Below are positions 56,809 through 64,000 of a stretch of 64,000 nt of DNA, in pieces. The position numbers were made by a program, and so were the translations under genes. Source of the DNA: Glutamicibacter creatinolyticus (GTDB taxonomy: Bacteria; Actinomycetota; Actinomycetes; Actinomycetales; Micrococcaceae); NCBI RefSeq assembly GCF_006094275.1, contig NZ_CP034412.1, positions 1,922,001 through 1,986,000 of the forward strand, in the 5' to 3' direction. Each line of letters opens with the position of its first letter. Within the stretch, counting starts at the first letter, position 1. The notes under the pieces were generated by a model, which worked only from the letters and a program-made list of their open reading frames with translations, did no database searches and was not told the DNA's origin.

Positions 56809-57312
56809 ATGGGAAAGAAGCCGAAACTCATCACCACCCCGGCGACGCTGGCCCTGGGCCAGGCCGGGGTGGCGTTCACCGAGCACCCCTATGAGCATGA
56901 TGCGCGGGCCACGGACTACGGCGCCGAATCCAGCCGCGCCCTGAGGGCCGACCCGCGCCGGGTGTTCAAGACCCTGATGGCCACCGGCGGCAGCGGGGCC
57001 TCCACCGACTTCGTGGTGGCCCTGGTGCCGGTCAGCGCCCACCTGGATTTGAAGGCGCTGGGCAGCGCGGTGGGCCTGAAGAAGCTGGCGATGGCCGACC
57101 CGGCCGCGGCCCAACGCCGCAGCGGCTACGTGCTGGGCGGGATCTCCCCGCTGGGCCAGCGCCAGCACAGCCCCACCTTCATCGATGCCTCGGCCGAAGA
57201 GTGGCAGACCATTTTTGTTTCCGGCGGACGCCGGGGGCTGAGCCTGGAAATCGCGCCCCGCGATTTGGCGGCCGTCGCCGGCGCCCGGTTCGCGCCGATC
57301 GCCGCCGCATAG
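56809..57312 (+). CDS. ybaK: Cys-tRNA(Pro)/Cys-tRNA(Cys) deacylase (YbaK/EbsC)
   Basis: A 167-residue YbaK-type trans-editing enzyme that removes Cys from mischarged tRNA-Pro. The catalytic lysine is in RVFKTLMA, and GYVLGGISPLGQ is the family signature. It starts 10 bases after the sufE-like gene, so cysteine-sulfur handling and cysteine proofreading genes are contiguous. Confidence 0.92.
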   Translation: MGKKPKLITTPATLALGQAGVAFTEHPYEHDARATDYGAESSRALRADPRRVFKTLMATGGSGASTDFVVALVPVSAHLDLKALGSAVGLKKLAMADPAAAQRRSGYVLGGISPLGQRQHSPTFIDASAEEWQTIFVSGGRRGLSLEIAPRDLAAVAGARFAPIAAA

Positions 57313-57330
57313 CCTCGATATCGCCGACGC

Positions 57331-57375
57331 CCGCCGGCAGCCTCCCCGCCGGCAGCCTCCCCGCGGGCAGGCTAC
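57331..57375. repeat. Three 15-bp tandem repeats
   Basis: CCGCCGGCAGCCTCC occurs twice without a gap (57331-57345, 57346-57360), then a third copy diverged at three positions (57361-57375) that enters the end of the hydrolase gene at 57372. Confidence 0.7.
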
Positions 57376-58604
57376 CGGTGGGCGGTCACCGAGGGCGCCG
57401 CCTGCAGCCGCGCGGCCATGAACGCCTCGATCGCGGCGGCGAAACCCTGGGGGTCGACATTCGGCTCCCGGGTGTGCGCCGCCCCGGTGAAGGTGCGCAG
57501 CTGCACCAGATCAGGGCGCAGGCGCGCCAGCTGCTCGCTGGGGCCGCTGGGCACGAAGTCGTCGTCCCGGCTGTGCATGATCAGCACCGGGTGGCGCAGC
57601 TCCGCGGCGCGTTCCACCCAGTTCAGCCGCTTGAGGTTCACCGGCGCGGCGAGCCCGGTGATCCAGCGCCCGGCCCGGTTGCTCAGCAGCCACTGGGCGA
57701 AGAGCCCCACGGTCTGCGGGATGCGGTTCATCCGCGCCTGGTGGGAGAGCACATCCACCCAGTTGATCACCGGCCCGACCAGCATCAGGGAGTCGATCTG
57801 CTCCGCCAGGTAGGAGCGGTCCGCGGTCTGCAGGCTGATCGCCCCTCCCATGGACCAGCCCAGCAGCACGATGCGCTTAGCCTGGTGTTCGATGGCGTAG
57901 CGGATGGCGCTTTCCACGTCATGCCATTCGGTGTCCCCCAGCCCGTAGCGTCCGTCGCTGGCATCGGGTGCCACCCCGTCGTTGCGGTAGCTCATCAGCA
58001 GCGCGGTGACCCCCAGCCCGCGCAGCGTGGGCAGCGCGCGGATGGATTCGGTCGGGCGGGCCCCGCGCCCGTGCACGCAGATCACCCACGTGTCCGGGTG
58101 CTCGGTGCCGGGCATCAGCCAGGCCGGGCCGGGCCCGACCTCCAGCTCGAGCTGCACCTGGCGCACGTCGATGCCCACGTCGTTGGGGTGCTCGTAGACG
58201 CTGCCCGAGAGGTTGGCCCGCCGCGCCCCGGCCAGCTGGCCGTAGTAGGTGTGCAAGACCTTGCGGGCCACCAGCTTCGGCTTGCCCGGCACCGGTTCGG
58301 GCCCGGAGAGGCGCACGCAGCACGCCCCGGCGTGGGTGAACATGCTGTGCTCCCCGGCCGCGGCGGTTTCCGCGTCGCGCACCAGATGCACCCACATCTG
58401 CCCGTGCTCGTCGGTGTGGATCGAGCGGATGACGTCCCGTCCGATGCGGCTGTCCTCCGGGGTGACCACGCGGCGGGCGAAGTAGGCGGCCAGCGCGGAG
58501 ACGCTGGCGGCGACCAGGGACCCGGCGGTGACGCCGATCAGGGTGCCCAGCAGCGTGGCGGGGACCGTCTTGCGCGGTTCAAGGGACTTCACGATCTGGG
58601 CCAT
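57372..58604 (-). CDS. Membrane-anchored alpha/beta hydrolase
   Basis: A 410-residue protein with an N-terminal helix (about residues 16-43) that anchors it in the membrane, an all-beta region with Cys-Cys (HAGACCVRL), and a C-terminal hydrolase. The oxyanion region is VICVHGRGA, the nucleophile elbow GWSMGG, the acid in HSRDDDFVPSG and the final His in GAAHTREP. These complete a Ser-Asp-His triad. The substrate is unknown. The last residues overlap a short tandem repeat. Confidence 0.87.
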   Translation of the reverse strand: MAQIVKSLEPRKTVPATLLGTLIGVTAGSLVAASVSALAAYFARRVVTPEDSRIGRDVIRSIHTDEHGQMWVHLVRDAETAAAGEHSMFTHAGACCVRLSGPEPVPGKPKLVARKVLHTYYGQLAGARRANLSGSVYEHPNDVGIDVRQVQLELEVGPGPAWLMPGTEHPDTWVICVHGRGARPTESIRALPTLRGLGVTALLMSYRNDGVAPDASDGRYGLGDTEWHDVESAIRYAIEHQAKRIVLLGWSMGGAISLQTADRSYLAEQIDSLMLVGPVINWVDVLSHQARMNRIPQTVGLFAQWLLSNRAGRWITGLAAPVNLKRLNWVERAAELRHPVLIMHSRDDDFVPSGPSEQLARLRPDLVQLRTFTGAAHTREPNVDPQGFAAAIEAFMAARLQAAPSVTAHR

Positions 58605-58691
58605 GGGTTCATCCTCTCAAATGCCCGGCGCAGATTCATCCGGGTTTCCTGCCGTCCGGGCCGGGGTTGGACGGCGAAGTTGGCCGCAGCG

Positions 58692-58718
58692 GGGAATCTT
58701 CTGCCGCGGCGGCGCGTT
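58692..58718 (+). promoter_or_regulatory. SigR/SigH-type promoter of msrB
   Basis: GGGAAT (58692-58697), then exactly 18 bases, then GTT (58716-58718). The oxidative-stress sigma factors SigR/SigH of actinobacteria use GGAAT-N18-GTT, and methionine sulfoxide reductases are known regulon members. Transcription from this element would start at or next to the msrB ATG (58727). Confidence 0.65.
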
Positions 58719-58726
58719 AAAGGGGT

Positions 58727-59215
58727 ATGACTTCCAACGATCCTGCTGCCCGTAATTCCGCGACCCCCAACCCCGCATCCCCGAACCCCGCATCCCCGAA
58801 CGCCGCCGGCGGCGCGGCGGGGGAAAAGACCGAACTGGACTGGCGCCAGGTGCTCAGCCCGCAGGAGTACCACGTGCTGCGCGAGGCCGGCACCGAACGT
58901 CCGTTCACCGGCGAATACTGGGACACCACCACCGAGGGGGTGTACTCCTGTCGGGCCTGCGGGGCCGAGCTGTTCGCCAGCACCACGAAGTTCGATGCCG
59001 GCTGCGGCTGGCCCTCGTTCTTCACCCCGCTGGCCGAGGACCGGGTGCGCTACCTCACCGATGAGACCCTGGGCATGAAGCGGGTGGAGGTACGCTGCGC
59101 GGCCTGCGACTCGCACCTGGGGCACGTTTTCGAGGGCGAGGGCTTCAACACGCCCACCGACCTGCGCTATTGCATCAACTCGCTGTCGTTGACGCTGCGC
59201 GAGGCCAACGCCTAA
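58727..59215 (+). CDS. msrB: Peptide-methionine (R)-S-oxide reductase
   Basis: A 162-residue MsrB that repairs oxidised methionine. Zinc is held by CRACG and CAACDSHLGH, the substrate site is GCGWPSFFTPL, and the catalytic Cys is in RYCINSLSL. The first 32 residues are a low-complexity tail with the repeat PNPAS, encoded by two exact 15-bp repeats (58769-58798). The ATG lies 8 bases after the GTT of a SigR-type promoter, so the mRNA is probably leaderless; the AAAGGGG before it is too close to serve as a ribosome-binding site. Confidence 0.94.
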   Translation: MTSNDPAARNSATPNPASPNPASPNAAGGAAGEKTELDWRQVLSPQEYHVLREAGTERPFTGEYWDTTTEGVYSCRACGAELFASTTKFDAGCGWPSFFTPLAEDRVRYLTDETLGMKRVEVRCAACDSHLGHVFEGEGFNTPTDLRYCINSLSLTLREANA

Positions 59216-59228
59216 GCCTCCCGGAGGA

Positions 59229-59266
59229 ACCGGTTGCCCCGACCGCAGGCGGCCAGGGCAACCGGT
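59229..59266 (+). terminator. msrB terminator
   Basis: ACCGGTTGCCC and GGGCAACCGGT pair perfectly around a 16-base loop, starting 13 bases beyond the stop. Confidence 0.75.
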
Positions 59267-59409
59267 GTCGATGCCAGATGAGGTGAACACCACACCAAGC
59301 ATTAGACCTGCTTTGGCTCAGGCCGGGCGGCATTACGAAAACCTGATTCTGGGCGTAGCGTGAGGGGTAGCAACCACTGATCCCGATCGACACGATGAGG
59401 TGAACGTAC

Positions 59410-60783
59410 ATGACCCAGAGCCCAGTACATCCACAGGTAAACGCCGACGAACTGGTGAACTCCGATGCCTGGCAGAACCTGAAGGCCGCCGCCACCGAGT
59501 TCCAGTCGCTGCAGGTGAAGGACGGCTCGCTGGCCGACGCCAAGGACTTGGGCCGGGCCCGCGAACTGCTGCAGACCGTGATCGCCTCGGTGCAGTCCCT
59601 GGCCCCCAGCTTCCCGCACGACGCCTCCTACCTGCAGAAGCTGGTGGCGGACCTGCGCCGCTGGTCCGAAGAGGGCGTGGGCGTTCCGGACTTCCTGGAT
59701 TCGCTGCTGCAGTTCCAGCCGCAGGGCCAGCGCCAGGACGGGCTGCTGCACCTGGTCGTCTTCCCCATGTACACCCAGAACGGCTCGACCAACCGCCACT
59801 TGGAGGCCGTGCTGGTCCAGGTGATGTGGCCGGACTTCATCGCCGAACTGGAGGCGTCGAACTACTCCAACGCGCTGTTTGTGCCGCTGCGCTTCCTGGA
59901 CTTCACCCCGGGCTACGACACCAACTCCGCGGTGCTCTTCCCCGAGTCGGTGGCCATCCGCGAGACCCCGTCCTTCACCTGGGGCGCGATCTTCCAGGAC
60001 CGCGAGGCCGTGCGCTTCCGCAAGGTGCTGAAGGAGGCGGCCGCGGTGACTAACCTTGAGCTGCCGGCCGACGCCGCAGAACTGCTGGAGGACCAGCAGC
60101 TGGCCGAGGACACGTTCATCATGTGGGACCTGATCCACGACCGCACCCACATGCGCGGGGACCTGCCCTTCGACCCGTTCATGATCAAGCAGCGCATGCC
60201 CTACTTCCTGTACTCGCTGGAGGAGCTGCGCTGCGATTTGACCGCGTTCCGCGAGTGCGTGAAGATCGCCAACGACGCCAAGGCCGATGAGCGCACCACC
60301 AAGACCGCCAAGCTGGTGCAGTACGCGGTGATCTTCGACCGGATCTTCCGCTTCGCCATCACCGGCAGCCGGGTGCGCAACTACGACGGGCTGGGCGGGC
60401 AGCTGCTGTTCGCCTGGATGCACCAGAACCACGTGCTGCACTGGACCGACACCAAGCTGTCCATCGACTGGGACGAGGTCCCGGCCGTGGTCTCCGCCCT
60501 GGGAGACGCCATCGACGAGCTGTACTGGAAGTCCATCGACCGCCCGAAGCTGGCGCACTGGCTGGCCGCCTACGAGCTGGTCTCCACCACCGTCACCCCG
60601 CATCCGGCCTCCACCTGGGCCAAGGGCCCGGACGCGCTGCCGCTGACCGCGCCGCTGCGGGAGATCACCGACCAGGTGATGGACGACGAGTTCCCGCTGT
60701 CGATGTTCTACGAGGCGCTGAGCAAGAAGATGAAGCAGACCATCGAGTCCACCCGTGGCATGTATGGCGCCAGCCTCATCTAG
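59410..60783 (+). CDS. DUF6421-like protein
   Basis: A 457-residue soluble protein that resembles the DUF6421 family of actinobacteria. Near the middle WDLIHDRTHMRGDLPFDPFM carries an HxxxxH-like pair and acidic residues that could bind metal. Just after it is an aromatic helix, RMPYFLYSLEELRCDL. There is no signal peptide or membrane segment. It precedes an SDR gene by nine bases and the two are probably one unit. ATGAGGTGAAC occurs 10 bases before the start and again at 59278. The function is unknown. Confidence 0.75.
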   Translation: MTQSPVHPQVNADELVNSDAWQNLKAAATEFQSLQVKDGSLADAKDLGRARELLQTVIASVQSLAPSFPHDASYLQKLVADLRRWSEEGVGVPDFLDSLLQFQPQGQRQDGLLHLVVFPMYTQNGSTNRHLEAVLVQVMWPDFIAELEASNYSNALFVPLRFLDFTPGYDTNSAVLFPESVAIRETPSFTWGAIFQDREAVRFRKVLKEAAAVTNLELPADAAELLEDQQLAEDTFIMWDLIHDRTHMRGDLPFDPFMIKQRMPYFLYSLEELRCDLTAFRECVKIANDAKADERTTKTAKLVQYAVIFDRIFRFAITGSRVRNYDGLGGQLLFAWMHQNHVLHWTDTKLSIDWDEVPAVVSALGDAIDELYWKSIDRPKLAHWLAAYELVSTTVTPHPASTWAKGPDALPLTAPLREITDQVMDDEFPLSMFYEALSKKMKQTIESTRGMYGASLI

Positions 60784-60792
60784 GCTCGGCGT

Positions 60793-61497
60793 ATGGATAA
60801 CACAACTATCGCCGATCGCACGATCCTGATCGCCGGGGCCACCTCCGCCAGCGGAGTGGCCACCGCCCGCGCCCTGTCCGATGCCGGGGCGCGGGTGCTG
60901 GTGGTCGGCTCCAACCAGCAGCGCCTGGAGGAACGCCTTGATTTCGCCACGGCCCGCTACCAGGCCGACTTGGGGGACGAAACCGAAGTCCAGTCCCTGG
61001 CCAAGCAGGTGCACGACGAGCATGGGCGGATCGACGCGCTGATCCACCTGGTCGGCGGCTGGCGCGGCGGCAAGGGCATCGTCGGGCAGTCCAGCCAGGA
61101 CTACGACTTCCTGCACCGCTCGGTAATGACCACGCTGCGCAACACCACCCGCGCCTTCTACCAGGACCTGGTGGACTCCCCCGCCGGACGTCTGGCGATC
61201 ATCAGCTCGCAGGCGGTGGCCACCCCCACCCCCTCGAATGCGAACTACGGGTCGGTGAAGGCGGCCGCCGAGTTCTGGGTCCAGGCCATCGCGCGCGCCT
61301 TTGCCAAGCAGGCCCCGCAGGCCGCGGCCGTGATCTGGGTGGTCAAGGCGCTGACCGAGCAGCGCCCGGAGGCCCCGGGCTCGAAGCTGGCCGGGTTCAC
61401 CCATGTGGATGCGGTCGCCCAGGCGGCCCTGGGGCTGCTGGGCACCAGTGCCGGGCAGCTGAACGGCCGGCGGCTGGACCTGCCGGCGATCGACTAG
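60793..61497 (+). CDS. SDR-family oxidoreductase
   Basis: A 234-residue short-chain dehydrogenase. The cofactor motif is IAGATSASGVATARAL (TGxxxGxG-like), the catalytic pair is in ANYGSVKAA (YxxxK), and ISSQ supplies the Ser region. TAGGCT at 60781, overlapping the upstream stop codon, ends 6 bases before the ATG, so a separate leaderless transcript is possible in addition to read-through from the DUF6421 gene. The substrate is unknown. Confidence 0.88.
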   Translation: MDNTTIADRTILIAGATSASGVATARALSDAGARVLVVGSNQQRLEERLDFATARYQADLGDETEVQSLAKQVHDEHGRIDALIHLVGGWRGGKGIVGQSSQDYDFLHRSVMTTLRNTTRAFYQDLVDSPAGRLAIISSQAVATPTPSNANYGSVKAAAEFWVQAIARAFAKQAPQAAAVIWVVKALTEQRPEAPGSKLAGFTHVDAVAQAALGLLGTSAGQLNGRRLDLPAID

Positions 61498-61529
61498 CAC
61501 TGCCCGCGCCCACACAACCATCCACCGTG

Positions 61530-61579
61530 CTGTAGCGTGTCCTTGGAACGAAAATTGGGACACGCTACAGCCGTCTTTT
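61530..61579 (+). terminator. Strong hairpin with T-run before ltaE
   Basis: A perfect 13-bp stem (CTGTAGCGTGTCC and its complement, 61530-61542 and 61558-61570) with a 15-base loop is followed by CCGTCTTTTT. It looks like the terminator of the DUF6421-SDR unit, but it ends only 38 bases before the ltaE start, so an attenuator role for ltaE is possible. Confidence 0.75.
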
Positions 61580-61617
61580 TGAGAGAACCGACTCAAACGC
61601 AAAGGATTGCACCGCTA

Positions 61618-62679
61618 ATGAGCATCAGCCACGACACCACCCTGCGCGGATTCGCCTCCGATAACTACTCCGGAGTGCATCCCGAAATCCTTGAGGCGAT
61701 CGCCCGCGCCAACGGCGGGCACCAGGGTGCCTACGGCGATGACCACTACACCGCCAAGCTCGATGAACTGGCCCGCGAAACCTTCGGCTCCCAGGCCGCG
61801 ATCTTCCCGGTGTTCAACGGCACCGGGGCGAACGTGACCGCCCTGCAGTCGCTGCTGCCGCGCTGGGGTGCGGTGATCTGCGCCAGCACCGCGCACATCA
61901 ACGTCGACGAGAACGGCGCCCCCGAACGCATCGGCGGCATGAAGCTGCTGCCGGTGGACGCCGAGGACGGCAAGCTGACCCCGGAGCTGATCGACCGCGA
62001 GGCCTGGGGCTGGGGCGATGAGCACCGCGCCCAGCCGCTGGCCGTGTCGATCACCCAGGCCACCGAGCTGGGCACCGTCTACACCCCGCAGGAGATCGAG
62101 GCGATCACCTCCCACGCCCACTCCAAGGGCATGCGGGTGCACCTGGACGGCTCGCGGCTGGGCAACGCCGCGGCCAGCCTGGGGGTGCCGCTGCGCGCGC
62201 TGACCACCGACGTGGGGGTGGACATCGTGTCCCTGGGCGGCACCAAGAACGGGATGCTGCTGGGCGAGGGCGTGCTGACCCTGCACACCGAACTGGCCGC
62301 CGACATGAAGTACCTGCGCAAGATGAACATGCAGTTGGGCAGCAAGATGCGCTTCATTTCCGCCCAGCTGCTGGAGCTGTACGGCACCGATTTGTGGCAC
62401 CGTTCGGCCTCCCACTCCAACGCCATGGCCGCGCTGCTGGGCCAGGCCGTGCAGGGCTCGCAGGGCGCCGAACTGGTCTACCCGGTGCAGGCCAACGGCG
62501 TCTTCGCCCAGCTGCCCAACGCCGTGGCCGACAAGCTGCGCGAGACGTTCCGCTTCTACGACTGGGACCGCGCCGCCGGGCACGTGCGCTGGATGTGCTC
62601 CTTTGACACCACCGAGGATGACGTGCGGGCGTTCATCGCGGCGCTGAACAGCGAACTGGCGGCCCACCACGCCAAATAG
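61618..62679 (+). CDS. ltaE: Low-specificity L-threonine aldolase
   Basis: A 353-residue PLP enzyme of the aspartate aminotransferase fold that splits threonine to glycine and acetaldehyde. It has FASDNYSGVHPEIL, HINVDENGAPER, RVHLDGSRLGNA and the PLP lysine in VSLGGTKNGMLLGEG. ATG 61618 is taken because the family N-terminus begins there and AAAGGA lies about 11 bases upstream. Confidence 0.93.
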   Translation: MSISHDTTLRGFASDNYSGVHPEILEAIARANGGHQGAYGDDHYTAKLDELARETFGSQAAIFPVFNGTGANVTALQSLLPRWGAVICASTAHINVDENGAPERIGGMKLLPVDAEDGKLTPELIDREAWGWGDEHRAQPLAVSITQATELGTVYTPQEIEAITSHAHSKGMRVHLDGSRLGNAAASLGVPLRALTTDVGVDIVSLGGTKNGMLLGEGVLTLHTELAADMKYLRKMNMQLGSKMRFISAQLLELYGTDLWHRSASHSNAMAALLGQAVQGSQGAELVYPVQANGVFAQLPNAVADKLRETFRFYDWDRAAGHVRWMCSFDTTEDDVRAFIAALNSELAAHHAK

Positions 62680-62693
62680 GTCTTCCCGGCGTG

Positions 62694-62716
62694 CCGTAAC
62701 CCAACCCCGGTTACGG
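62694..62716 (+). promoter_or_regulatory. Inverted repeat before the DUF3000 gene
   Basis: CCGTAACC and GGTTACGG form a perfect 8-bp inverted repeat with a 7-base spacer. It ends 7 bases before the TAGACT -10 (62724-62729) and thus covers the -35 position, fitting an operator; it also lies 15 bases beyond the ltaE stop and could be a weak terminator. Confidence 0.45.
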
Positions 62717-62736
62717 TGCGCCTTAGACTCGGAAAT

Positions 62737-63375
62737 GTGAACCGCGAGCAACAGCAAAAGCCCGTTCCCCAGGCCTTCCGCCGGGCCCTGGAGGAACTCT
62801 CGCGCGCCAAAGTCCGCCAGGAGCTGCGCATCGCCGAAATCCCGGCGCCGCTGCGCCTGGCGCCCTACGCCCTGGCCCTGAGCGGCGAGGTGGAACAGCA
62901 TTCACGCTCACTGCACGGCCAATACGGCCAGGAATTCGCCAAGACGCCGCTGCTGGAAGAACACCATTCCCTGGCCACCGGCCGCTTCGTGCTGCTCTAC
63001 GACCCGGCCAGCCAGGACCTGTGGAACGGCACCTTCCGGGTGGTCACCTACATCCGGGCCCGCATGGAAGAGGACATGGGCCAGGACACGATGCTCTCCT
63101 CCGTGGCCTGGAGCTGGTTTGAGGACGCGCTGCGCGGCCGGCAGGCCGGCTACCACTCGGCCGGCGGCACCGCCACCCGGGTGATTTCCGAATCCTTCGG
63201 GCAAATGGCCACCGACGAGACCAGCGTGGACATCGAACTGCGGGTCTCCTGGTCCCCCGCCACTGAGGACCTGGGGGCGCACCTGAGCGCCTGGGCGGAC
63301 ATGGTCTGCACTTTTGCCGGGCTTCCCCCGCTGCCCGAGGGCGTCGAGCAGCTGCCGCTGCGCCGCCTGAGCTAG
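62737..63375 (+). CDS. DUF3000 protein
   Basis: A 212-residue soluble protein matching the actinobacterial DUF3000 family, with PQAFRRALEELSRA near the start, the strand-rich LYDPASQDLWNGTFRVVTYIRA, and SSVAWSWFEDAL. The function is unknown; the gene is typically next to RNase D as here. The start is GTG 62737: TAGACT ends 7 bases upstream and there is no Shine-Dalgarno, so a leaderless mRNA is likely. Confidence 0.85.
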   Translation: MNREQQQKPVPQAFRRALEELSRAKVRQELRIAEIPAPLRLAPYALALSGEVEQHSRSLHGQYGQEFAKTPLLEEHHSLATGRFVLLYDPASQDLWNGTFRVVTYIRARMEEDMGQDTMLSSVAWSWFEDALRGRQAGYHSAGGTATRVISESFGQMATDETSVDIELRVSWSPATEDLGAHLSAWADMVCTFAGLPPLPEGVEQLPLRRLS

Positions 63376-63468
63376 CCTGCCGCGGCGCGACACGCGCCGG
63401 GGCGCGCCGTGCCCGCTTGGTCACCTTTGCCCCGCCACCACCGGGCCCGGTCGTAGAATGGGGCTATC

Positions 63469-64000
63469 ATGAGCAGTCCTGAACCCACCTCCAGCGCACA
63501 CCCCACCCCCGTCTCCGCCGCCAACGGCGCGCCCGCCGACCCCGTCGAGGGGCCGCAGCCAGCCGAACCGGTGCTGGTGCCGCTCAGCGCCCCGAGCGAG
63601 GGCATCCCGGAAGTCATCAACACCGCCCCGGGCCTGAACCGGGCGATTCGCGCACTGCGCGGGGGGCAGGGGGCGCTGGCCGTGGACACCGAGCGGGCCA
63701 GCGGGTTCCGCTACGGACAGCGCGCCTTCCTGATCCAGCTGCGCCGCGAGGGGGCCGGGACCTGGCTGATCGACCCGGAGGAACTGGACACGCTGCAGCC
63801 GCTGGCTGACTTCGTGAACAGCGAGGCCTGGGTGCTGCACGCCGCCACCCAGGATCTGCCCTGCCTGCACGCCGAGGGGCTCTACCCCGATGAACTGTTT
63901 GACACCGAACTGGCCGGGCGGCTGGCCGGGTTCCCGCGCGTGGCGCTGGGCACCATGGTCGCGCAGCTGCTGAACCTGAAGCTGGCCAAGGAGCATTCGG
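63469..64000 (+). CDS. rnd: Ribonuclease D (partial)
   Basis: The open frame runs from ATG 63469 off the window edge, with 177 residues visible. After an Ala/Pro-rich N-terminus, VDTERASG holds the first DEDD pair (D-x-E) and LHAATQDLPCL the second motif (HxxxxD). The third motif and HRDC domain must lie beyond the edge. It is a 3'-5' exoribonuclease for tRNA and stable RNA trimming. TAGAAT (63454-63459) lies nine bases before the start. It follows the DUF3000 gene in the usual order. Confidence 0.88.
   Translation, partial: MSSPEPTSSAHPTPVSAANGAPADPVEGPQPAEPVLVPLSAPSEGIPEVINTAPGLNRAIRALRGGQGALAVDTERASGFRYGQRAFLIQLRREGAGTWLIDPEELDTLQPLADFVNSEAWVLHAATQDLPCLHAEGLYPDELFDTELAGRLAGFPRVALGTMVAQLLNLKLAKEHS

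Overview
The window is a stretch of high-G+C actinobacterial chromosome. Gene content and order point to the family Micrococcaceae (Arthrobacter and relatives). The diagnostic arrangements are hisI-trpE-(trp-associated membrane protein)-(HGxxPAAW protein)-trpCBA-lgt-gltBD-pyk, rpe-ribM-ribD-ribE-ribBA-ribH-hisE-hisG-hisF, a DUF222/HNH protein, an ANTAR response regulator, DUF3000 next to RNase D, and a DUF6421/SDR pair. No phage, insertion sequence, rRNA operon or CRISPR array was seen. The genus is my inference; the family-level placement is firmer.

Layout. 1-2060: tail of an Ala/Asp/Thr-rich protein, then a marR-MFS efflux unit with a perfect palindromic operator. 2100-3400: a TerC membrane protein behind a yybP-ykoY (Mn2+) riboswitch. 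3500-8730: a chagasin-like small protein, uvrB, a small membrane protein, coaE, a YigZ protein and a tRNA/rRNA-type methyltransferase. 8880-18170: DUF222/HNH protein, an orphan membrane protein, rpsA, an Eis-type acetyltransferase and polA. 18300-20820: RibD_C-type reductase, a small membrane protein, the phosphate transporter pit with a likely PHO box, and tRNA-Leu. 20990-23430: ANTAR regulator and pyk. 23530-37320: glutamate synthase, lgt and the trp genes, headed by hisI. 37450-39850: a TIGR03085-type protein, then a visibly AT-richer two-gene islet (lipoprotein plus PKD-like secreted protein) lying between hisI and hisF. 39920-51370: his and rib genes, FMN riboswitch, rpe, rsmB, fmt, def and a PD-(D/E)XK nuclease, nearly all on the minus strand. 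51560-52060: tRNA cluster (Gly, Gly, Cys, Val, Gly) in which the first Gly copy is broken. 52250-64000: orphan MT0933-type antitoxin, benE, zapE, a rhodanese-sufE-ybaK set, an alpha/beta hydrolase, msrB, DUF6421-SDR, threonine aldolase, DUF3000 and the start of RNase D.

How the parts work together. Tryptophan, histidine and glutamate synthesis are linked on one strand: glutamate/glutamine are nitrogen donors for both amino-acid pathways, and pyk feeds central carbon. The riboflavin genes form one unit controlled by an FMN riboswitch and opened by a riboflavin permease. The rsmB-fmt-def group serves translation initiation and ribosome maturation. Several genes seem to be transcribed as leaderless mRNAs: a TAnnnT hexamer sits 6-8 bases before the start codon with no useful Shine-Dalgarno sequence.

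I found no large unknown machine. The best second-look items are regulatory or structural: a SigR/SigH-type promoter placed so that msrB is leaderless, an 11-bp-phased PHO box at pit, three 14-bp repeats abutting the trpE start, a 69-bp tandem tRNA-Gly duplication that leaves a truncated copy, and the AT-rich secreted-protein islet inside the his-trp block.
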